DNA of 64,000 bases from Streptomyces sp. NRRL S-340 (GCF_000720185.1 NZ_JOIY01000036.1:97818-161817), one strand, 5' to 3'. Positions 50,690-59,609 are shown, numbered from the stretch's first letter. Notes: generated from the letters alone by a model not told the origin. Translations and numbers: made by a program.

Positions 50690-51775
50690 ATGGACTTCGA
50701 CTTCGCCGGGCCGCACAGTGGTCCCATGGAGACCTTCGAGACCCTCGTCCGTGCCGAGTTCGCCCCGAAGAACACCTACCTGAACACCGCGAGCCTCGGG
50801 CTGCTGCCGGCCCGTGCGGTGACGGCGCTGCGCACCGCCGTGGAGGCGGCCGCCGCCGGGCGGCCGACCGACATGTTCGCCGACGTCGAGGCGGCCCGCG
50901 CGAGTTTCGCCCGGCTGACCGGGGTCCCCGGCCGCCGGGTGGCGGCCGGTGCCTCGGTCGCCGTCTACAGCGGGCTCATCGCCGCCTCGCTCCCCGAGGG
51001 CGCCGAAGTCCTCACCGCCGAGGGCGACTTCAGCTCCGTGGTGAACCCGTTCCACCTGCGCGGCGACCTGAAGGTGCGCACTGTGCCGCTGGAGGGGCTG
51101 GCCGAGGCCGTACGGCCCGGGACGGCGCTGGTCGCGGTGAGCGCCGCGCAGTCGGCGGACGGCCGGATCGCGGACCTCTCCGCCCTGCGCGCGGCGGCGC
51201 GCGAGCACGGGACCCGCACCTACGTCGACGCCTCCCAGGCCGCCGGCTGGCTGGACCTCGACGCGGACGCCCACGACTACGTCGCCGCCGTCGCCTTCAA
51301 ATGGCTGCTGTGCCCCCGGGGCGTGGCCTTCCTCGTCGTCCCCGGCGACCTCGGCGGTCTGCACCCGCTGTTCGCGGGCTGGGTGGCGGGGGAGCGGCCC
51401 TGGGACAGCTGCTACGGACCGGTCGGTGAACTCGCCCACTCGGCACGCCGCTTCGACGAGAGTCCGGCGCTCTTCTCCTACGCGGGCGGCCGCCGTTCCC
51501 TGGAACTCGTGGAGGAGCTGGGCGTGGCCGCCGTACGGGCCCACGACCTCGCGCTGGCCGACCGGTTCCGCGCCGGGCTGCGCCGGCTGGGCCATGAGCC
51601 GGTCCCCGCGCCCGGGTCCCCGATCGTGTCCGTGCCCGGACTCGGCGACCGGCAGGGCGAGCTGAGCGCCGCGGGCATCGAACTGTCCGCCCGCGCGGGC
51701 AACCTGCGGGCCGCCTTCCACCTGTACAACACGGAAGCGGACGTGGACCGCCTGCTGGACGTCCTGGCGGGCTGA
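50690..51775 (+). CDS. Class-V PLP-dependent aminotransferase/desulfurase-like enzyme
   Basis: A 361-residue fold-type I PLP enzyme. Cofactor-binding residues appear in TYVDASQAAGW, and the Schiff-base lysine in VAAVAFKWLLCPRGVAFL. The active-site cysteine loop of desulfurases is absent, so aminotransferase, kynureninase-like or epimerase activity is more likely. The start at 50690 has AGGA eight bases upstream; an internal ATG at 50726 begins at METFETLVR and would give 349 residues. It converges on the ectoine operon. Confidence 0.82.
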   Translation: MDFDFAGPHSGPMETFETLVRAEFAPKNTYLNTASLGLLPARAVTALRTAVEAAAAGRPTDMFADVEAARASFARLTGVPGRRVAAGASVAVYSGLIAASLPEGAEVLTAEGDFSSVVNPFHLRGDLKVRTVPLEGLAEAVRPGTALVAVSAAQSADGRIADLSALRAAAREHGTRTYVDASQAAGWLDLDADAHDYVAAVAFKWLLCPRGVAFLVVPGDLGGLHPLFAGWVAGERPWDSCYGPVGELAHSARRFDESPALFSYAGGRRSLELVEELGVAAVRAHDLALADRFRAGLRRLGHEPVPAPGSPIVSVPGLGDRQGELSAAGIELSARAGNLRAAFHLYNTEADVDRLLDVLAG

Positions 51776-51841
51776 ACAGGGCTCGTCACGGCCGCGCGGG
51801 CCCCGGGCGCACGCGCGGACGGCCGCACACCGCCCCGGCCG

Positions 51842-51960
51842 CCCACGGACCCGCGCGCATCCGGAGACCGCCGCGCACGGTCCGGGCACGCCCACGGACC
51901 CGCGCGCATCCGGAGACCGCCGCGCACGGTCCGGGCCGCCCACGGACACCGCCGCACGCG
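51842..51960. repeat. 49-bp direct repeat, two and a half copies
   Basis: Copies begin CCCACGGACC at 51842 and 51891, and a shortened copy at 51939. The unit contains GCGCATCCGGAGACCGCCGC. It fills the gap between the PLP enzyme and the ectoine operon. Confidence 0.85.
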
Positions 51961-51981
51961 GACCCGGGTGCGCGCGGGCAC

Positions 51982-52022
51982 GGGAAAGGGGCCTCCCGTC
52001 CCACACGAGAAGGCCCCTTCCC
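51982..52022. terminator. Bidirectional terminator between PLP enzyme and ectD
   Basis: Stem GGGAAAGGGGCCT / AGGCCCCTTCCC (51982-51994 with 52011-52022) has one bulged A and a 16-base loop. Located between two convergent genes. Confidence 0.75.
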
Positions 52023-52050
52023 GGCTCGTGGCCGGTTCACCGTCCGGCGG

Positions 52051-52944
52051 TCACCGCACCGGAGTGAAGTCCCGGGCGCCGATGAAGTCGGGGCGCCGGA
52101 CCGGTGCCGCGAACGGCTCCACCGCCGTGTTCTCCACGCTGTTGAACACGATGAAGACGTTGCTGCGCGGGTACGGCGTGATGTTGTCGCCCGACCCGTG
52201 CATGCAGTTGCAGTCGAACCAGGTCGCCGACCCGGCCCTGCCGGTGAACAGCTTGATGCCGTGCTCGCCCGCGAGCGCGGTCAGCGCCTCGTCCGACGGC
52301 GTGCCCGCGTCCTGCATCTGCAGCGACTTCTTGTAGTTGTCCTTCGGCGTCTCCCCGGCGCAGCCCAGGAACGTCCGGTGCGAACCGGGCATGATCATGA
52401 GCCCGCCGTTGGTGTCGAGGTTCTCGGTCAGCGCGATCGAGACGGACACCGTCCGCATGTTCGGCAGGCCGTCCTCGGCGTGCCAGGTCTCGAAGTCCGA
52501 GTGCCAGTAGAAGCCGCTGGCGCCGAAGCCCGGCTTGACGTTGATCCGGGACTGGTGGACGTACACGTCCGAGCCGAGAATCTGCCGCGCCCGGCCCACC
52601 ACGCGCGGGTCGCGCACCAGGTTCGCGAACACCTCGCTGATCCGGTGCACCTCGAAGACCGAGCGGATCTCCTGGGACTTCGGCTCGACGATCGAGCGCT
52701 CGTCGGCCCGGATCGCCGGGTCGGCCACCAGCCGGTCCAGCTCCTGCCGGCAGACGGCGACCTCGTCCGCGCCGAGCAGCTCCTCGACGGCGAGGAACCC
52801 GTCGCGCTCGAACGCCTCCAGGTCGGCGCGGGCGATGGGCCCCGGCGCGTCCGGGGAGCCCCAGACGACCGGGTCCTGGCGGGGGACGCTCACCTCGGTG
52901 GCGCCGCGGGTGGGGTACAGGTCCTTCACGGTGGCGGTGGTCAT
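52051..52944 (-). CDS. ectD: Ectoine hydroxylase EctD
   Basis: Non-heme iron, 2-oxoglutarate-dependent dioxygenase that converts ectoine to 5-hydroxyectoine, an osmotic and heat protectant. It has 297 residues. The EctD signature FYWHSDFETWHAEDGLPNMR (about residues 143-162) contains the first iron ligands His and Asp. The third His is in CNCMHGSGDN. The start follows GAGGA, seven bases after the ectC stop. Last gene of ectABCD. Confidence 0.97.
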   Translation of the reverse strand: MTTATVKDLYPTRGATEVSVPRQDPVVWGSPDAPGPIARADLEAFERDGFLAVEELLGADEVAVCRQELDRLVADPAIRADERSIVEPKSQEIRSVFEVHRISEVFANLVRDPRVVGRARQILGSDVYVHQSRINVKPGFGASGFYWHSDFETWHAEDGLPNMRTVSVSIALTENLDTNGGLMIMPGSHRTFLGCAGETPKDNYKKSLQMQDAGTPSDEALTALAGEHGIKLFTGRAGSATWFDCNCMHGSGDNITPYPRSNVFIVFNSVENTAVEPFAAPVRRPDFIGARDFTPVR

Positions 52945-52951
52945 GGGGTCC

Positions 52952-53356
52952 TCACACCTCCTCGGGCTCGGTGAGCAGCGGGTAGACGCCGTTCTCGTCG
53001 TGGTCCTCCCGTCCGGTCACGGGCGGGTTGAAGACACAGATGCAGTGGAAGTCCTCCTTGACCTTGAGCGTGTGCCGCTCGTGGCCGTCGAGGAGGTACA
53101 TGGTGCCGGGCGTGATGTGGTACGTCTTCCCGGTCTCGCGGTCGGTCAGCTCGGCGTCGCCCCGGGTGCAGACGACGGCCTCGATGTGGTTCGCGTACCA
53201 CATCGACGTCTCCGTGCCGGCGTAGAGGATCGTCTCGTGCACGGAGAAGCCGACCTTCTCCTTGGCGAGGACGATGCGCTTGCTCTCCCAGGTGCCGGAC
53301 GCCGCCTTCACGTGCCGGTCGGTGCCTTCGATCTCCTTGAACGAACGGACGATCAC
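52952..53356 (-). CDS. ectC: Ectoine synthase EctC
   Basis: Cupin enzyme that cyclises N-gamma-acetyl-diaminobutyrate to ectoine. It has 134 residues, the normal size. Iron ligands of the cupin core are visible around [18 protein letters not shown] ([15 protein letters not shown], Glu), [18 protein letters not shown] (Tyr and His). GTG start preceded by AAGGAGG at 11 bases. Third gene of the ect operon. Confidence 0.97.
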   Translation of the reverse strand: MIVRSFKEIEGTDRHVKAASGTWESKRIVLAKEKVGFSVHETILYAGTETSMWYANHIEAVVCTRGDAELTDRETGKTYHITPGTMYLLDGHERHTLKVKEDFHCICVFNPPVTGREDHDENGVYPLLTEPEEV

Positions 53357-53446
53357 GGTGGTACGTGCCTCCTTGCGGGGTTTCTCGGTGGTCAGCGCCT
53401 TCCGGCGCCCCGCCCCGGGGACCGTGGGGCGGGGGCCGGAAGCCGT

Positions 53447-54718
53447 TCAGGCGGTCTCGCGGACCGCGCGGGCGAGGGTGCTCATGCCCTCGTCCAGTTC
53501 CTCGGGGGTGGTGGTCAGGGCCGGCAGCAGCTTGACGACCTCGCTCTCGGGACCCGAGGTCTCGATGAGCAGGCCGAGGTCGAAGGCGCGCCGGGCGACC
53601 CGTCCGGCGCGGTCCTTGTCGTGGAACTCCAGGCCCCACACCAGGCCGCGGCCCCGGTACTCCTTGACGTCGGCGAGGTTCTCCTCGGTGAGGGAGACCA
53701 GCCACTGCTCGACGAGTTCGCCGCGGGTGCGGGTCTGCTTCTCCATCGCCGCGCCGTCCGTCCAGTACGCCTCCAGGGCGGCGGTGGCGGTGACGAAGGC
53801 GGGGTTGTTGCCGCGGAAGGTGCCGTTGTGCTCGCCCGGCTCCCACACGTCCAGTTCGGGCCCGAACAGGCACAGCGACATCGGCAGGCCGTAGCCGCTG
53901 ATGGACTTGGAGACGGTGACGATGTCGGGGACGATGCCGGACTCCTCGAAGGAGAAGAAGGCGCCGGTGCGTCCGCAGCCCATCTGGATGTCGTCGACGA
54001 TCAGCAGCATGTCCTGCCGCTCGCACAGCTCCTTGAGCGCGCGCAGCCACTCGGGCCGGGCCACGTTGATGCCGCCCTCGCCCTGCACGGTCTCCACGAT
54101 CACCGCGGCGGGCTTGTTCAGGCCGGAGCCCTGGTCCTCCAGGAGCCGCTCGAACCACAGGAAGTCGGGGACCGTGCCGTCGAAGTAGTTGTCGAACGGC
54201 ATGGGAGTGCCGTGCACCAGCGGGACGCCGGCGCCGGCCCGCTTGAACGCGTTGCCGGTCACCGCCAGCGAGCCCAGCGACATCCCGTGGAAGGCGTTGG
54301 TGAACGACACGATGGCCTCGCGCCCCTTCACCTTCCGCGCCAGCTTCAGCGCGGACTCCACGGCGTTGGTGCCGGTCGGGCCCGGGAACATCACCTTGTA
54401 GGGCAGGTCGCGCGGGCGCAGCACCAGGTTCTGGAAGGTCTCCAGGAAGCGGCGCTTGGCGGTGGTGGACATGTCGAGCCCGTGCGTGACTCCGTCACGC
54501 TCCAGGTAGTCGATCAACGCCCGTTTCAGCACCGGGTTGTTGTGCCCGTAGTTGAGGGAGCCGGCGCCCGCGAAGAAGTCGAGGTACTCGTGGCCGTCCT
54601 CGTCGTACATGCGGCTGCCGCGCGCCCGGTCGAAGACGGTGGGCCAGCCGCGGCAGTAGCTGCGCACCTCGGACTCCAGGGTCTCGAAGACGCTCAGGTC
54701 GGGCTGGGTGATGGTCAC
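53447..54718 (-). CDS. ectB: Diaminobutyrate-2-oxoglutarate transaminase EctB
   Basis: Transfers an amino group from glutamate to aspartate semialdehyde to make L-2,4-diaminobutyrate, first step of ectoine synthesis. From the GTG at 54718 (GGAG upstream) it has 423 residues, as expected. PLP signatures: GPTGTNAVESALKLAR, the Asp in LIVDDIQMGCGRTG, and the lysine in VTVSKSISGYG. The 206-base gap to ectA carries CGAGC/GGGTGAGC-type repeats and no gene. Confidence 0.97.
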   Translation of the reverse strand: MTITQPDLSVFETLESEVRSYCRGWPTVFDRARGSRMYDEDGHEYLDFFAGAGSLNYGHNNPVLKRALIDYLERDGVTHGLDMSTTAKRRFLETFQNLVLRPRDLPYKVMFPGPTGTNAVESALKLARKVKGREAIVSFTNAFHGMSLGSLAVTGNAFKRAGAGVPLVHGTPMPFDNYFDGTVPDFLWFERLLEDQGSGLNKPAAVIVETVQGEGGINVARPEWLRALKELCERQDMLLIVDDIQMGCGRTGAFFSFEESGIVPDIVTVSKSISGYGLPMSLCLFGPELDVWEPGEHNGTFRGNNPAFVTATAALEAYWTDGAAMEKQTRTRGELVEQWLVSLTEENLADVKEYRGRGLVWGLEFHDKDRAGRVARRAFDLGLLIETSGPESEVVKLLPALTTTPEELDEGMSTLARAVRETA

Positions 54719-54924
54719 GACGAATCGCTCCTCGGGTGGGGGAGTGGGAGATCGGTCGGGTCGGCGGATCGGGAGTGGGGTCCGCGGGGCCCGGCGGCCC
54801 GGGCCCGGCGGGGGCCCGCACGGGAGGGGGCTCGGACGAGCGATTGGGCTCGGAGGGCGAGCCGGGCCCGTCGGGTGAGCCGGGACCCGTCGGGTGAGCG
54901 GGGGGGCTCGGCGACGAGCGGCCC

Positions 54925-55464
54925 TCAGAGGGCGAGCGGGCCGATGCGGTGCAGGACCTCGGGGTCGTGCGGCCCGTCGGGGAAGCGGTCCGTCCCGAAC
55001 AGGACCTCCCGCTCGACCCGGGCGCCGTGCCGGTCGGCGAAGGAGGCGAAGAGCCGTTCGGAGGCGGTGTTGCCCGGGGTGATGGTGGTCTCCAGGGCCG
55101 TCAGTCCGCGCTCGGCGGCGACGCGGGCGGCGAGCGCGTCCAGCAGGCGGCCGGCGAGGCCGCGGCCGCGGTGGCGTGCGTCGACCGCGACCTGCCACAC
55201 GAGGAGCGTGCCGGGACGGTCGGGCCGCACGTAGCCGGTGACGAAACCGACGGTCTCGCCGTCGGCGTCGCGCGCCACGGCGGACGTGGCGGCGAAGTCG
55301 CGGCACCACAGCAGATAGCTGTAGGAGGAGTTCACGTCCAGGGTTCCGGAGTCCTTGGCGAGCCTCCACAGTGCGGCGCCGTCGGCGACGGAGGGGGGCT
55401 CGATGGACACGTCGTCCGCTCTTTCCACGCGGTCGGTTCGCAGGTCTGCTTGTGCGGCAGTCAT
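54925..55464 (-). CDS. ectA: Diaminobutyrate acetyltransferase EctA
   Basis: GNAT enzyme that acetylates L-2,4-diaminobutyrate at the gamma amino group, second chemical step of ectoine synthesis. It has 179 residues. Conserved segments: DVNSSYSYLLWCRDFAATS, the acetyl-CoA loop in RHRGRGLAGRLLDAL, and TITPGNTASERLF. First gene of the operon; two GAATTGAA repeats lie between its ATG and 28 bases upstream, probably at the promoter. Confidence 0.97.
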   Translation of the reverse strand: MTAAQADLRTDRVERADDVSIEPPSVADGAALWRLAKDSGTLDVNSSYSYLLWCRDFAATSAVARDADGETVGFVTGYVRPDRPGTLLVWQVAVDARHRGRGLAGRLLDALAARVAAERGLTALETTITPGNTASERLFASFADRHGARVEREVLFGTDRFPDGPHDPEVLHRIGPLAL

Positions 55465-55466
55465 GC

Positions 55467-55492
55467 GAATTGAACTTACCGAGCTGAATTGA
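55467..55492 (-). promoter_or_regulatory. Paired GAATTGAA repeats at the ectA start
   Basis: GAATTGAA at 55467-55474 and 55485-55492 (TTCAATTC read on the ectA strand), 18 bases apart, immediately before the ectA ATG. Such AT-rich pairs are rare in this GC-rich window. They could be an operator or part of the promoter; the binding protein is not known. Confidence 0.45.
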
Positions 55493-55501
55493 AAAATGCA
55501 T

Positions 55502-55529
55502 CGGCCGTTGCCCTTACGTGCAGCGGCCG
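55502..55529. terminator. Hairpin upstream of ectA
   Basis: CGGCCGTTGC / GCAGCGGCCG (55502-55511 with 55520-55529, one G-T pair) with an 8-base loop. Lies in the ectA upstream region; could be a terminator or a structured 5' leader. Confidence 0.4.
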
Positions 55530-55574
55530 TATGTGTTATCGCGCGGGTGCGCGACCGCGCGAGGAGGGTGCGAT

Positions 55575-55643
55575 ATGCCCGTTTGGTTCAGGTATTACGT
55601 GTACAAAAAGGGCAGCTTTGTGGAGTGCATCACAATGGAGTAA
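55575..55643 (+). CDS. Possible 22-residue small protein
   Basis: ATG at 55575 is preceded at seven bases by GAGGAGG, one of the best ribosome-binding sites in the window. The product starts MPVWFRYYVYKKGSF and ends VECITME before TAA, with aromatic residues clustered in the first nine positions and one cysteine. Codons are less GC-biased than in neighbours, and the surrounding 450 bases (55465-55917) are the most AT-rich of the window. A hairpin-like GGCTTCGG ... CCGAAGGCC lies about 25 bases downstream. No family recognised; a leader or membrane-active peptide is possible. Confidence 0.4.
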   Translation: MPVWFRYYVYKKGSFVECITME

Positions 55644-55917
55644 CTCCCCGGACGCGCTCGTGACGGCTTCGGAATTACGCTGCCGAAGGCCAGGAAAATC
55701 GCTGCGTTTAGGAATAGGGAAACGGGGCAGAAGAAGACGGGAAACTATCCCTAGTGAATTCCAGGAATTACCTGTTTTGTATTCGCGTCCCGGTGAGCCC
55801 GTCGATCCGTTCCCGAGGAATGCCCGAGTGCCTGCCGCGCCGGGCGTGTCGCGCCCTGCCCCCGCACGCGCTCTGCCCGCTCCCGGGGGCGCCGGGGCAC
55901 CCGGGCGTCCTCCGTCG

Positions 55918-57021
55918 TCACCGCCAGGCCAGGGCGGCGGCCGCACGGGCGGCCGGCAGGTCGACGTCCGCGCCGGACGCGGCGGTCAGGGCGGAGGCCA
56001 GGGCCGTCAGCACCGCCTCGACGGTCTCCGGGGCCGCGGCCGGCCCGTAGTGGTTGACGCGGATCATCTCCTTGGCCAGCGCGCCGCCGCCCGCGGCCAG
56101 CGGGAGGGCGGGGTCCGACTCCAGGGCACGGGCCACCAGGTCGGAGGCCGCGACATCCGCGGGAGCGCGCAGCGTCGTCGCCACCGGCGCCGCCTCGGAC
56201 GCCTTGCGCACGTACGGCTCCAGACCCCCGCCGAGGGCCTGGACGCCGGCCCGGGTCGCCGCCGCGGCGCGGCGGTGACGGGCCGTCACCGCGTCGAGGC
56301 CGGCCTCCTCGATGCGCTCCAGGCACGCCTCCAGGGCGAGCATCTCCAGCTGGGCCGGGGCGTGCAGCAGCGTGGTGCGCCCGCCGTCGATCCAGCGCTC
56401 CTTCCAGTCCAGCAGGGACAGGTAGGAGCGGCGCGGCGCCCGCGGGTTCGCCGCCATCCGGGCCCAGGCCCGCTCGCTGACGGACACCGCCGACACCCCG
56501 GCGGGACCGCCCATCGCCTTCTGCGCCCCGATCACGCACAGGTCGACGCCCCACGCGTCCGGCAGCACCGGCTCCGCACCGATGGAGGCCACCGCGTCCA
56601 GGTAGAAGAGGGCGCCCTGCTCCCGTACGGCCTCGCCGATCTCGGCGACCGGGTTGGTGTTGCCGGTCGCGGCCTCCGCGTGCACCAGCGACACGAAGTC
56701 GATCTCCGGGTGCTCGGCGAACGCCGCGCGGACCTGCCCGGCGGTCACCGCCGTGTGGAACGGCACCGACAGGTCGTACACCGTCGCACCGCAGTCACGC
56801 AGCCAGTCGCCGAAGGTCTGCCCGTAGGGCCCGGTGATCACGTTCAGGGCCGTCGTGCCCGGACCGGCCGTCGCACGGATCGCGCCCTCCAGCGGCAGCA
56901 GCGCCTCGCCCTGGGTGATCACGACGTCCTGCCCGGTGCCGAGCAGCCGCGCCACCCGGTCCTCGATCGAGGCGAAGCGGGCGGCGCTCAGCGGGGCGAG
57001 GTCCAGGAGGGGGTGGGTCAC
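55918..57021 (-). CDS. Alanine-glyoxylate aminotransferase-like (class V)
   Basis: A 367-residue PLP enzyme resembling small-subunit hydrogenase/AGXT-type aminotransferases. The cofactor Asp is in ALFYLDAVASIGAEP, the Schiff-base lysine in LCVIGAQKAMGGPAGVSAVS, and the C-terminal domain arginine in MIRVNHYG. The N-terminal ITQGEALLPLEGAIRA region matches the family's GTG/E helix. The GTG start at 57021 has only a weak purine stretch upstream. It faces away from an amidohydrolase at 57179, which may act in the same catabolic step, but this is not shown. Confidence 0.88.
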   Translation of the reverse strand: MTHPLLDLAPLSAARFASIEDRVARLLGTGQDVVITQGEALLPLEGAIRATAGPGTTALNVITGPYGQTFGDWLRDCGATVYDLSVPFHTAVTAGQVRAAFAEHPEIDFVSLVHAEAATGNTNPVAEIGEAVREQGALFYLDAVASIGAEPVLPDAWGVDLCVIGAQKAMGGPAGVSAVSVSERAWARMAANPRAPRRSYLSLLDWKERWIDGGRTTLLHAPAQLEMLALEACLERIEEAGLDAVTARHRRAAAATRAGVQALGGGLEPYVRKASEAAPVATTLRAPADVAASDLVARALESDPALPLAAGGGALAKEMIRVNHYGPAAAPETVEAVLTALASALTAASGADVDLPAARAAAALAWR

Positions 57022-57165
57022 GGCAGTGCTCTCTTCTCGGTCACGAGGTCGGTGGAGTCGACGGAGTCGAGGGTAACCGGCGGCCCCGGCCCGGCTCCCA
57101 CCGGTGACCGCCCCGCCCCGGCGGGGGCGGGCGAGAGGCCCTGCCGGGGCGGCGACAGGCCCTAC

Positions 57166-57171
57166 TAGGGT
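57166..57171 (+). promoter_or_regulatory. -10 element for leaderless amidohydrolase transcript
   Basis: TAGGGT ends 7 bases before the ATG at 57179, and no ribosome-binding site intervenes. The spacing fits a transcript starting at the ATG. Confidence 0.5.
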
Positions 57172-57178
57172 GCGGTAC

Positions 57179-58276
57179 ATGAGCGATGGCGCGGTGCTGC
57201 ACGTGAAGGGACGGGTCCTCGTCGGCCCCGACGACGACCAGGTCCGTGACGAACTGTGGGTGGTGGGCGGCCGCATCTCCTACGAGCGCCCGCCCGGCGC
57301 CCGGGACGTGCGGACCGTCGGGGGCTGGGTCCTGCCCGGCCTGGTCGACGCGCACTGCCACGTCGGTCTCGACGCGCACGGCCCGGTGCCCGAGGACGTC
57401 TCCGAGAAGCAGGCGCTCACCGAGCGGGAGGCCGGGGCGCTGCTGCTGCGGGACGCGGGCTCACCGTCCGACACGCGCTGGACCGACGACCGCGAGGACC
57501 TGCCGAAGATCATCCGGGCCGGCCGCCACATCGCCCGCACCCGCCGCTACATCCGCAACTACGCCCACGAGATCGAACCCGGGGACCTGGTCCGCTACGT
57601 CGCCCGGGAGGCCCGGCGCGGCGACGGCTGGGTCAAGCTGGTCGGCGACTGGATCGACCGCGACCTCGGCGACCTCTCCGCCTGCTGGCCCCGTGAGGCG
57701 GCCGGGGCCGCCATCGCCGAGGCGCACCGGCTGGGCGCCCGGGTGACCGCGCACTGCTTCGCGGAGGACTCCCTGCGCGACCTGGTGGAGGCGGGCATCG
57801 ACTGCATCGAGCACGCCACGGGACTCACCGAGGACCTGATCCCGCTGTTCGCGGAGCGCGGCGTCGCCATCGTGCCCACGCTGGTCAACATCGCCACGTT
57901 CCCCGGCCTCGCGGCCGGCGGCGAGGCCAGGTTCCCGCGCTGGGCGGCCCACATGCGCCGGCTCCACGAGCGCCGTTACGACACCGTCCGCGCCGCCCAC
58001 GACGCCGGGATCCCGGTGTACGTCGGCACGGACGCGGGCGGCGCGCTGCCGCACGGCCTGGTGGCGGCCGAGGTCGCGGAACTGGTCACCGCGGGCATCC
58101 CGCCGCTCCAGGCCCTGTCGGCGACGGCCTGGGGCGCCCGGTCCTGGCTCGGCCGCCCCGGCCTGGAGGAGGGCGCGCCCGCCGACCTCGTGGTGTACGA
58201 GGCGGATCCGCGGGCGGACGTACGGGTGCTGGCGGAACCGCGGCGGGTGGTGCTGAACGGCCGGATCGTCGGCTGA
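57179..58276 (+). CDS. Amidohydrolase family protein
   Basis: A 365-residue metal-dependent hydrolase. Metal and active-site motifs in order: VDAHCHVGLDAH (residues about 55-66), the lysine in WVKLVGDWID, TAHCFAE, CIEHATGL and the Asp in GTDAGGALPH. The pattern fits the imidazolonepropionase/prolidase-like branch. No signal peptide. The start at 57179 is supported by a leaderless promoter; longer forms begin in low-complexity sequence. Substrate not assigned. Confidence 0.9.
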   Translation: MSDGAVLHVKGRVLVGPDDDQVRDELWVVGGRISYERPPGARDVRTVGGWVLPGLVDAHCHVGLDAHGPVPEDVSEKQALTEREAGALLLRDAGSPSDTRWTDDREDLPKIIRAGRHIARTRRYIRNYAHEIEPGDLVRYVAREARRGDGWVKLVGDWIDRDLGDLSACWPREAAGAAIAEAHRLGARVTAHCFAEDSLRDLVEAGIDCIEHATGLTEDLIPLFAERGVAIVPTLVNIATFPGLAAGGEARFPRWAAHMRRLHERRYDTVRAAHDAGIPVYVGTDAGGALPHGLVAAEVAELVTAGIPPLQALSATAWGARSWLGRPGLEEGAPADLVVYEADPRADVRVLAEPRRVVLNGRIVG

Positions 58277-58562
58277 CCGGACGACCGCGGACCGGACGGG
58301 CGGCGGGTTGACGGGAGGTGACCGATGCCCCGGCCGGCTCGTTGTGCACCCCGTGTCGTGCGCCGGTGCGCCGAGCGGGGTGTCCGCACCGGGGGCAGGA
58401 GGGGGACACGAGGGTGAAGGAAGCGAACACCCGTACCGGGCGAATCGAAAACGAGGACGGAAACCCCTCGAAGGAGTGAAGTCACCCAGGATGGCTGACC
58501 GTTCACTCTCGGTGCGTAATTCTTTCCGGGTCCCAAGCATTCCTCTCTGGGGGTCCCACACC

Positions 58563-59522
58563 GTGAACGGCCATACCTTCCGCATGCCCGCACGCCGCCT
58601 CGTCACCGCCGCCGCGGCCACCGCCCTGGCCGCCGGCCCGGTGACGCTGGCCGGAGCGGGCTCCGCCCACGCGACCACCGGCCACGGCCGCGCAGGCGCC
58701 TCCGTCCTGCGCGCCGGCCTCGACGTGTCCCTGCTCAACAAGACGGTGAACCTCCCGCTCACCCTCTCCCTCGACGAGGTCCAGGCACCGGCGAGCGCCC
58801 GGCGGACCGCGCTCAGCGCCCGCCTCGACGGCGTCGAGGGCGGCAAGCCGTTCAGCGTGCTGCGCGCGGACGTGGCCACGGCGGACGCGAGGGTCTCGGC
58901 GAGCGGCGCGGAGGGCAGCGTCGACCTCGCCCACGCCCGCCTCCACGTGCCCGGCCTGCCCCTGCTCTCCCTCATCGAGGTGGACCAGGTCACCGCCAGG
59001 GCGACCTGCCGGACGGGCAGGGCGCCGTCGGCGACGAGCGACGTCCTGGGCGGCGTGACCGTCCTCGGCAGGAAGGTGACGCTCACCGCGGGCGGCACCA
59101 CCGACGTCCGGGTGCCCGGCGTCGGAGAGGTCCGCCTCGACCTGTCCCGCCGCGCGACCACGTCCCGCACGGCCGCGGCGACCGCCCTCGAACTCCGGGT
59201 CTCCGTCAACCCGTTGAAGCTCAACGTGGCCGAGGTCGAGGGCACCGTCACGCTCGCCCGGGCGACCTGTGAGTCCCCCGCGGCACCGGAGAAGTCACCG
59301 CAGCCCGCCACCACCCCCGCGACGGACCCGAAGCCCCAGGGCGCCTCCGCCACCGAGCCCGTCGCGCCGGCACCGTCCGCCGCGAAGCCCACGAAGACCG
59401 CGGGCGCCGGCCTCGCGGAGACCGGAGGCAGCTCCATGACCCCGTACCTCGCGGCGGGCTCGGCGGTCCTGCTGGCCGCGGGCGGGGCGGCGGTGGCGCT
59501 GACCCGGCGGCGGAGGGGCTGA
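58563..59522 (+). CDS. Secreted sortase substrate with LAETG motif
   Basis: A 319-residue cell-wall protein. From the GTG at 58563 (GGGGG upstream) there is a signal peptide with MPARRLVTAAAATALAAG and cleavage near GSAHA. The mature region (about 40-240) is beta-rich and has two Cys residues, in ATCRTG and ATCESP. A proline-rich stalk precedes the C-terminal sorting signal: LAETG, a hydrophobic segment (YLAAGSAVLLAAGGAAVAL) and RRRRG. LAETG is the motif of class E sortases in Streptomyces. No sortase gene lies in the window. Function of the exposed domain is unknown. Confidence 0.88.
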   Translation: MNGHTFRMPARRLVTAAAATALAAGPVTLAGAGSAHATTGHGRAGASVLRAGLDVSLLNKTVNLPLTLSLDEVQAPASARRTALSARLDGVEGGKPFSVLRADVATADARVSASGAEGSVDLAHARLHVPGLPLLSLIEVDQVTARATCRTGRAPSATSDVLGGVTVLGRKVTLTAGGTTDVRVPGVGEVRLDLSRRATTSRTAAATALELRVSVNPLKLNVAEVEGTVTLARATCESPAAPEKSPQPATTPATDPKPQGASATEPVAPAPSAAKPTKTAGAGLAETGGSSMTPYLAAGSAVLLAAGGAAVALTRRRRG

Positions 59523-59609
59523 CCGGACGGCGGAAGGGGTGGCCGGGCGGACGGCGGAGGGGCTGAGGCAGCGGGACCGAGGAGGAGGCGGAGCGGCGGA
59601 GGCGGCGCC

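Noticed and set aside
55575..55643. Small frame interpreted as a lanthipeptide or lasso-peptide precursor.
   Set aside because: Only one Cys, no Ser/Thr-rich core and no modification enzymes nearby.
55489..57168. Plus-strand frame of about 560 codons through the ectA upstream region and the aminotransferase.
   Set aside because: The left part lacks codon bias and the right part is antisense to a class-V aminotransferase with a clear lysine motif.
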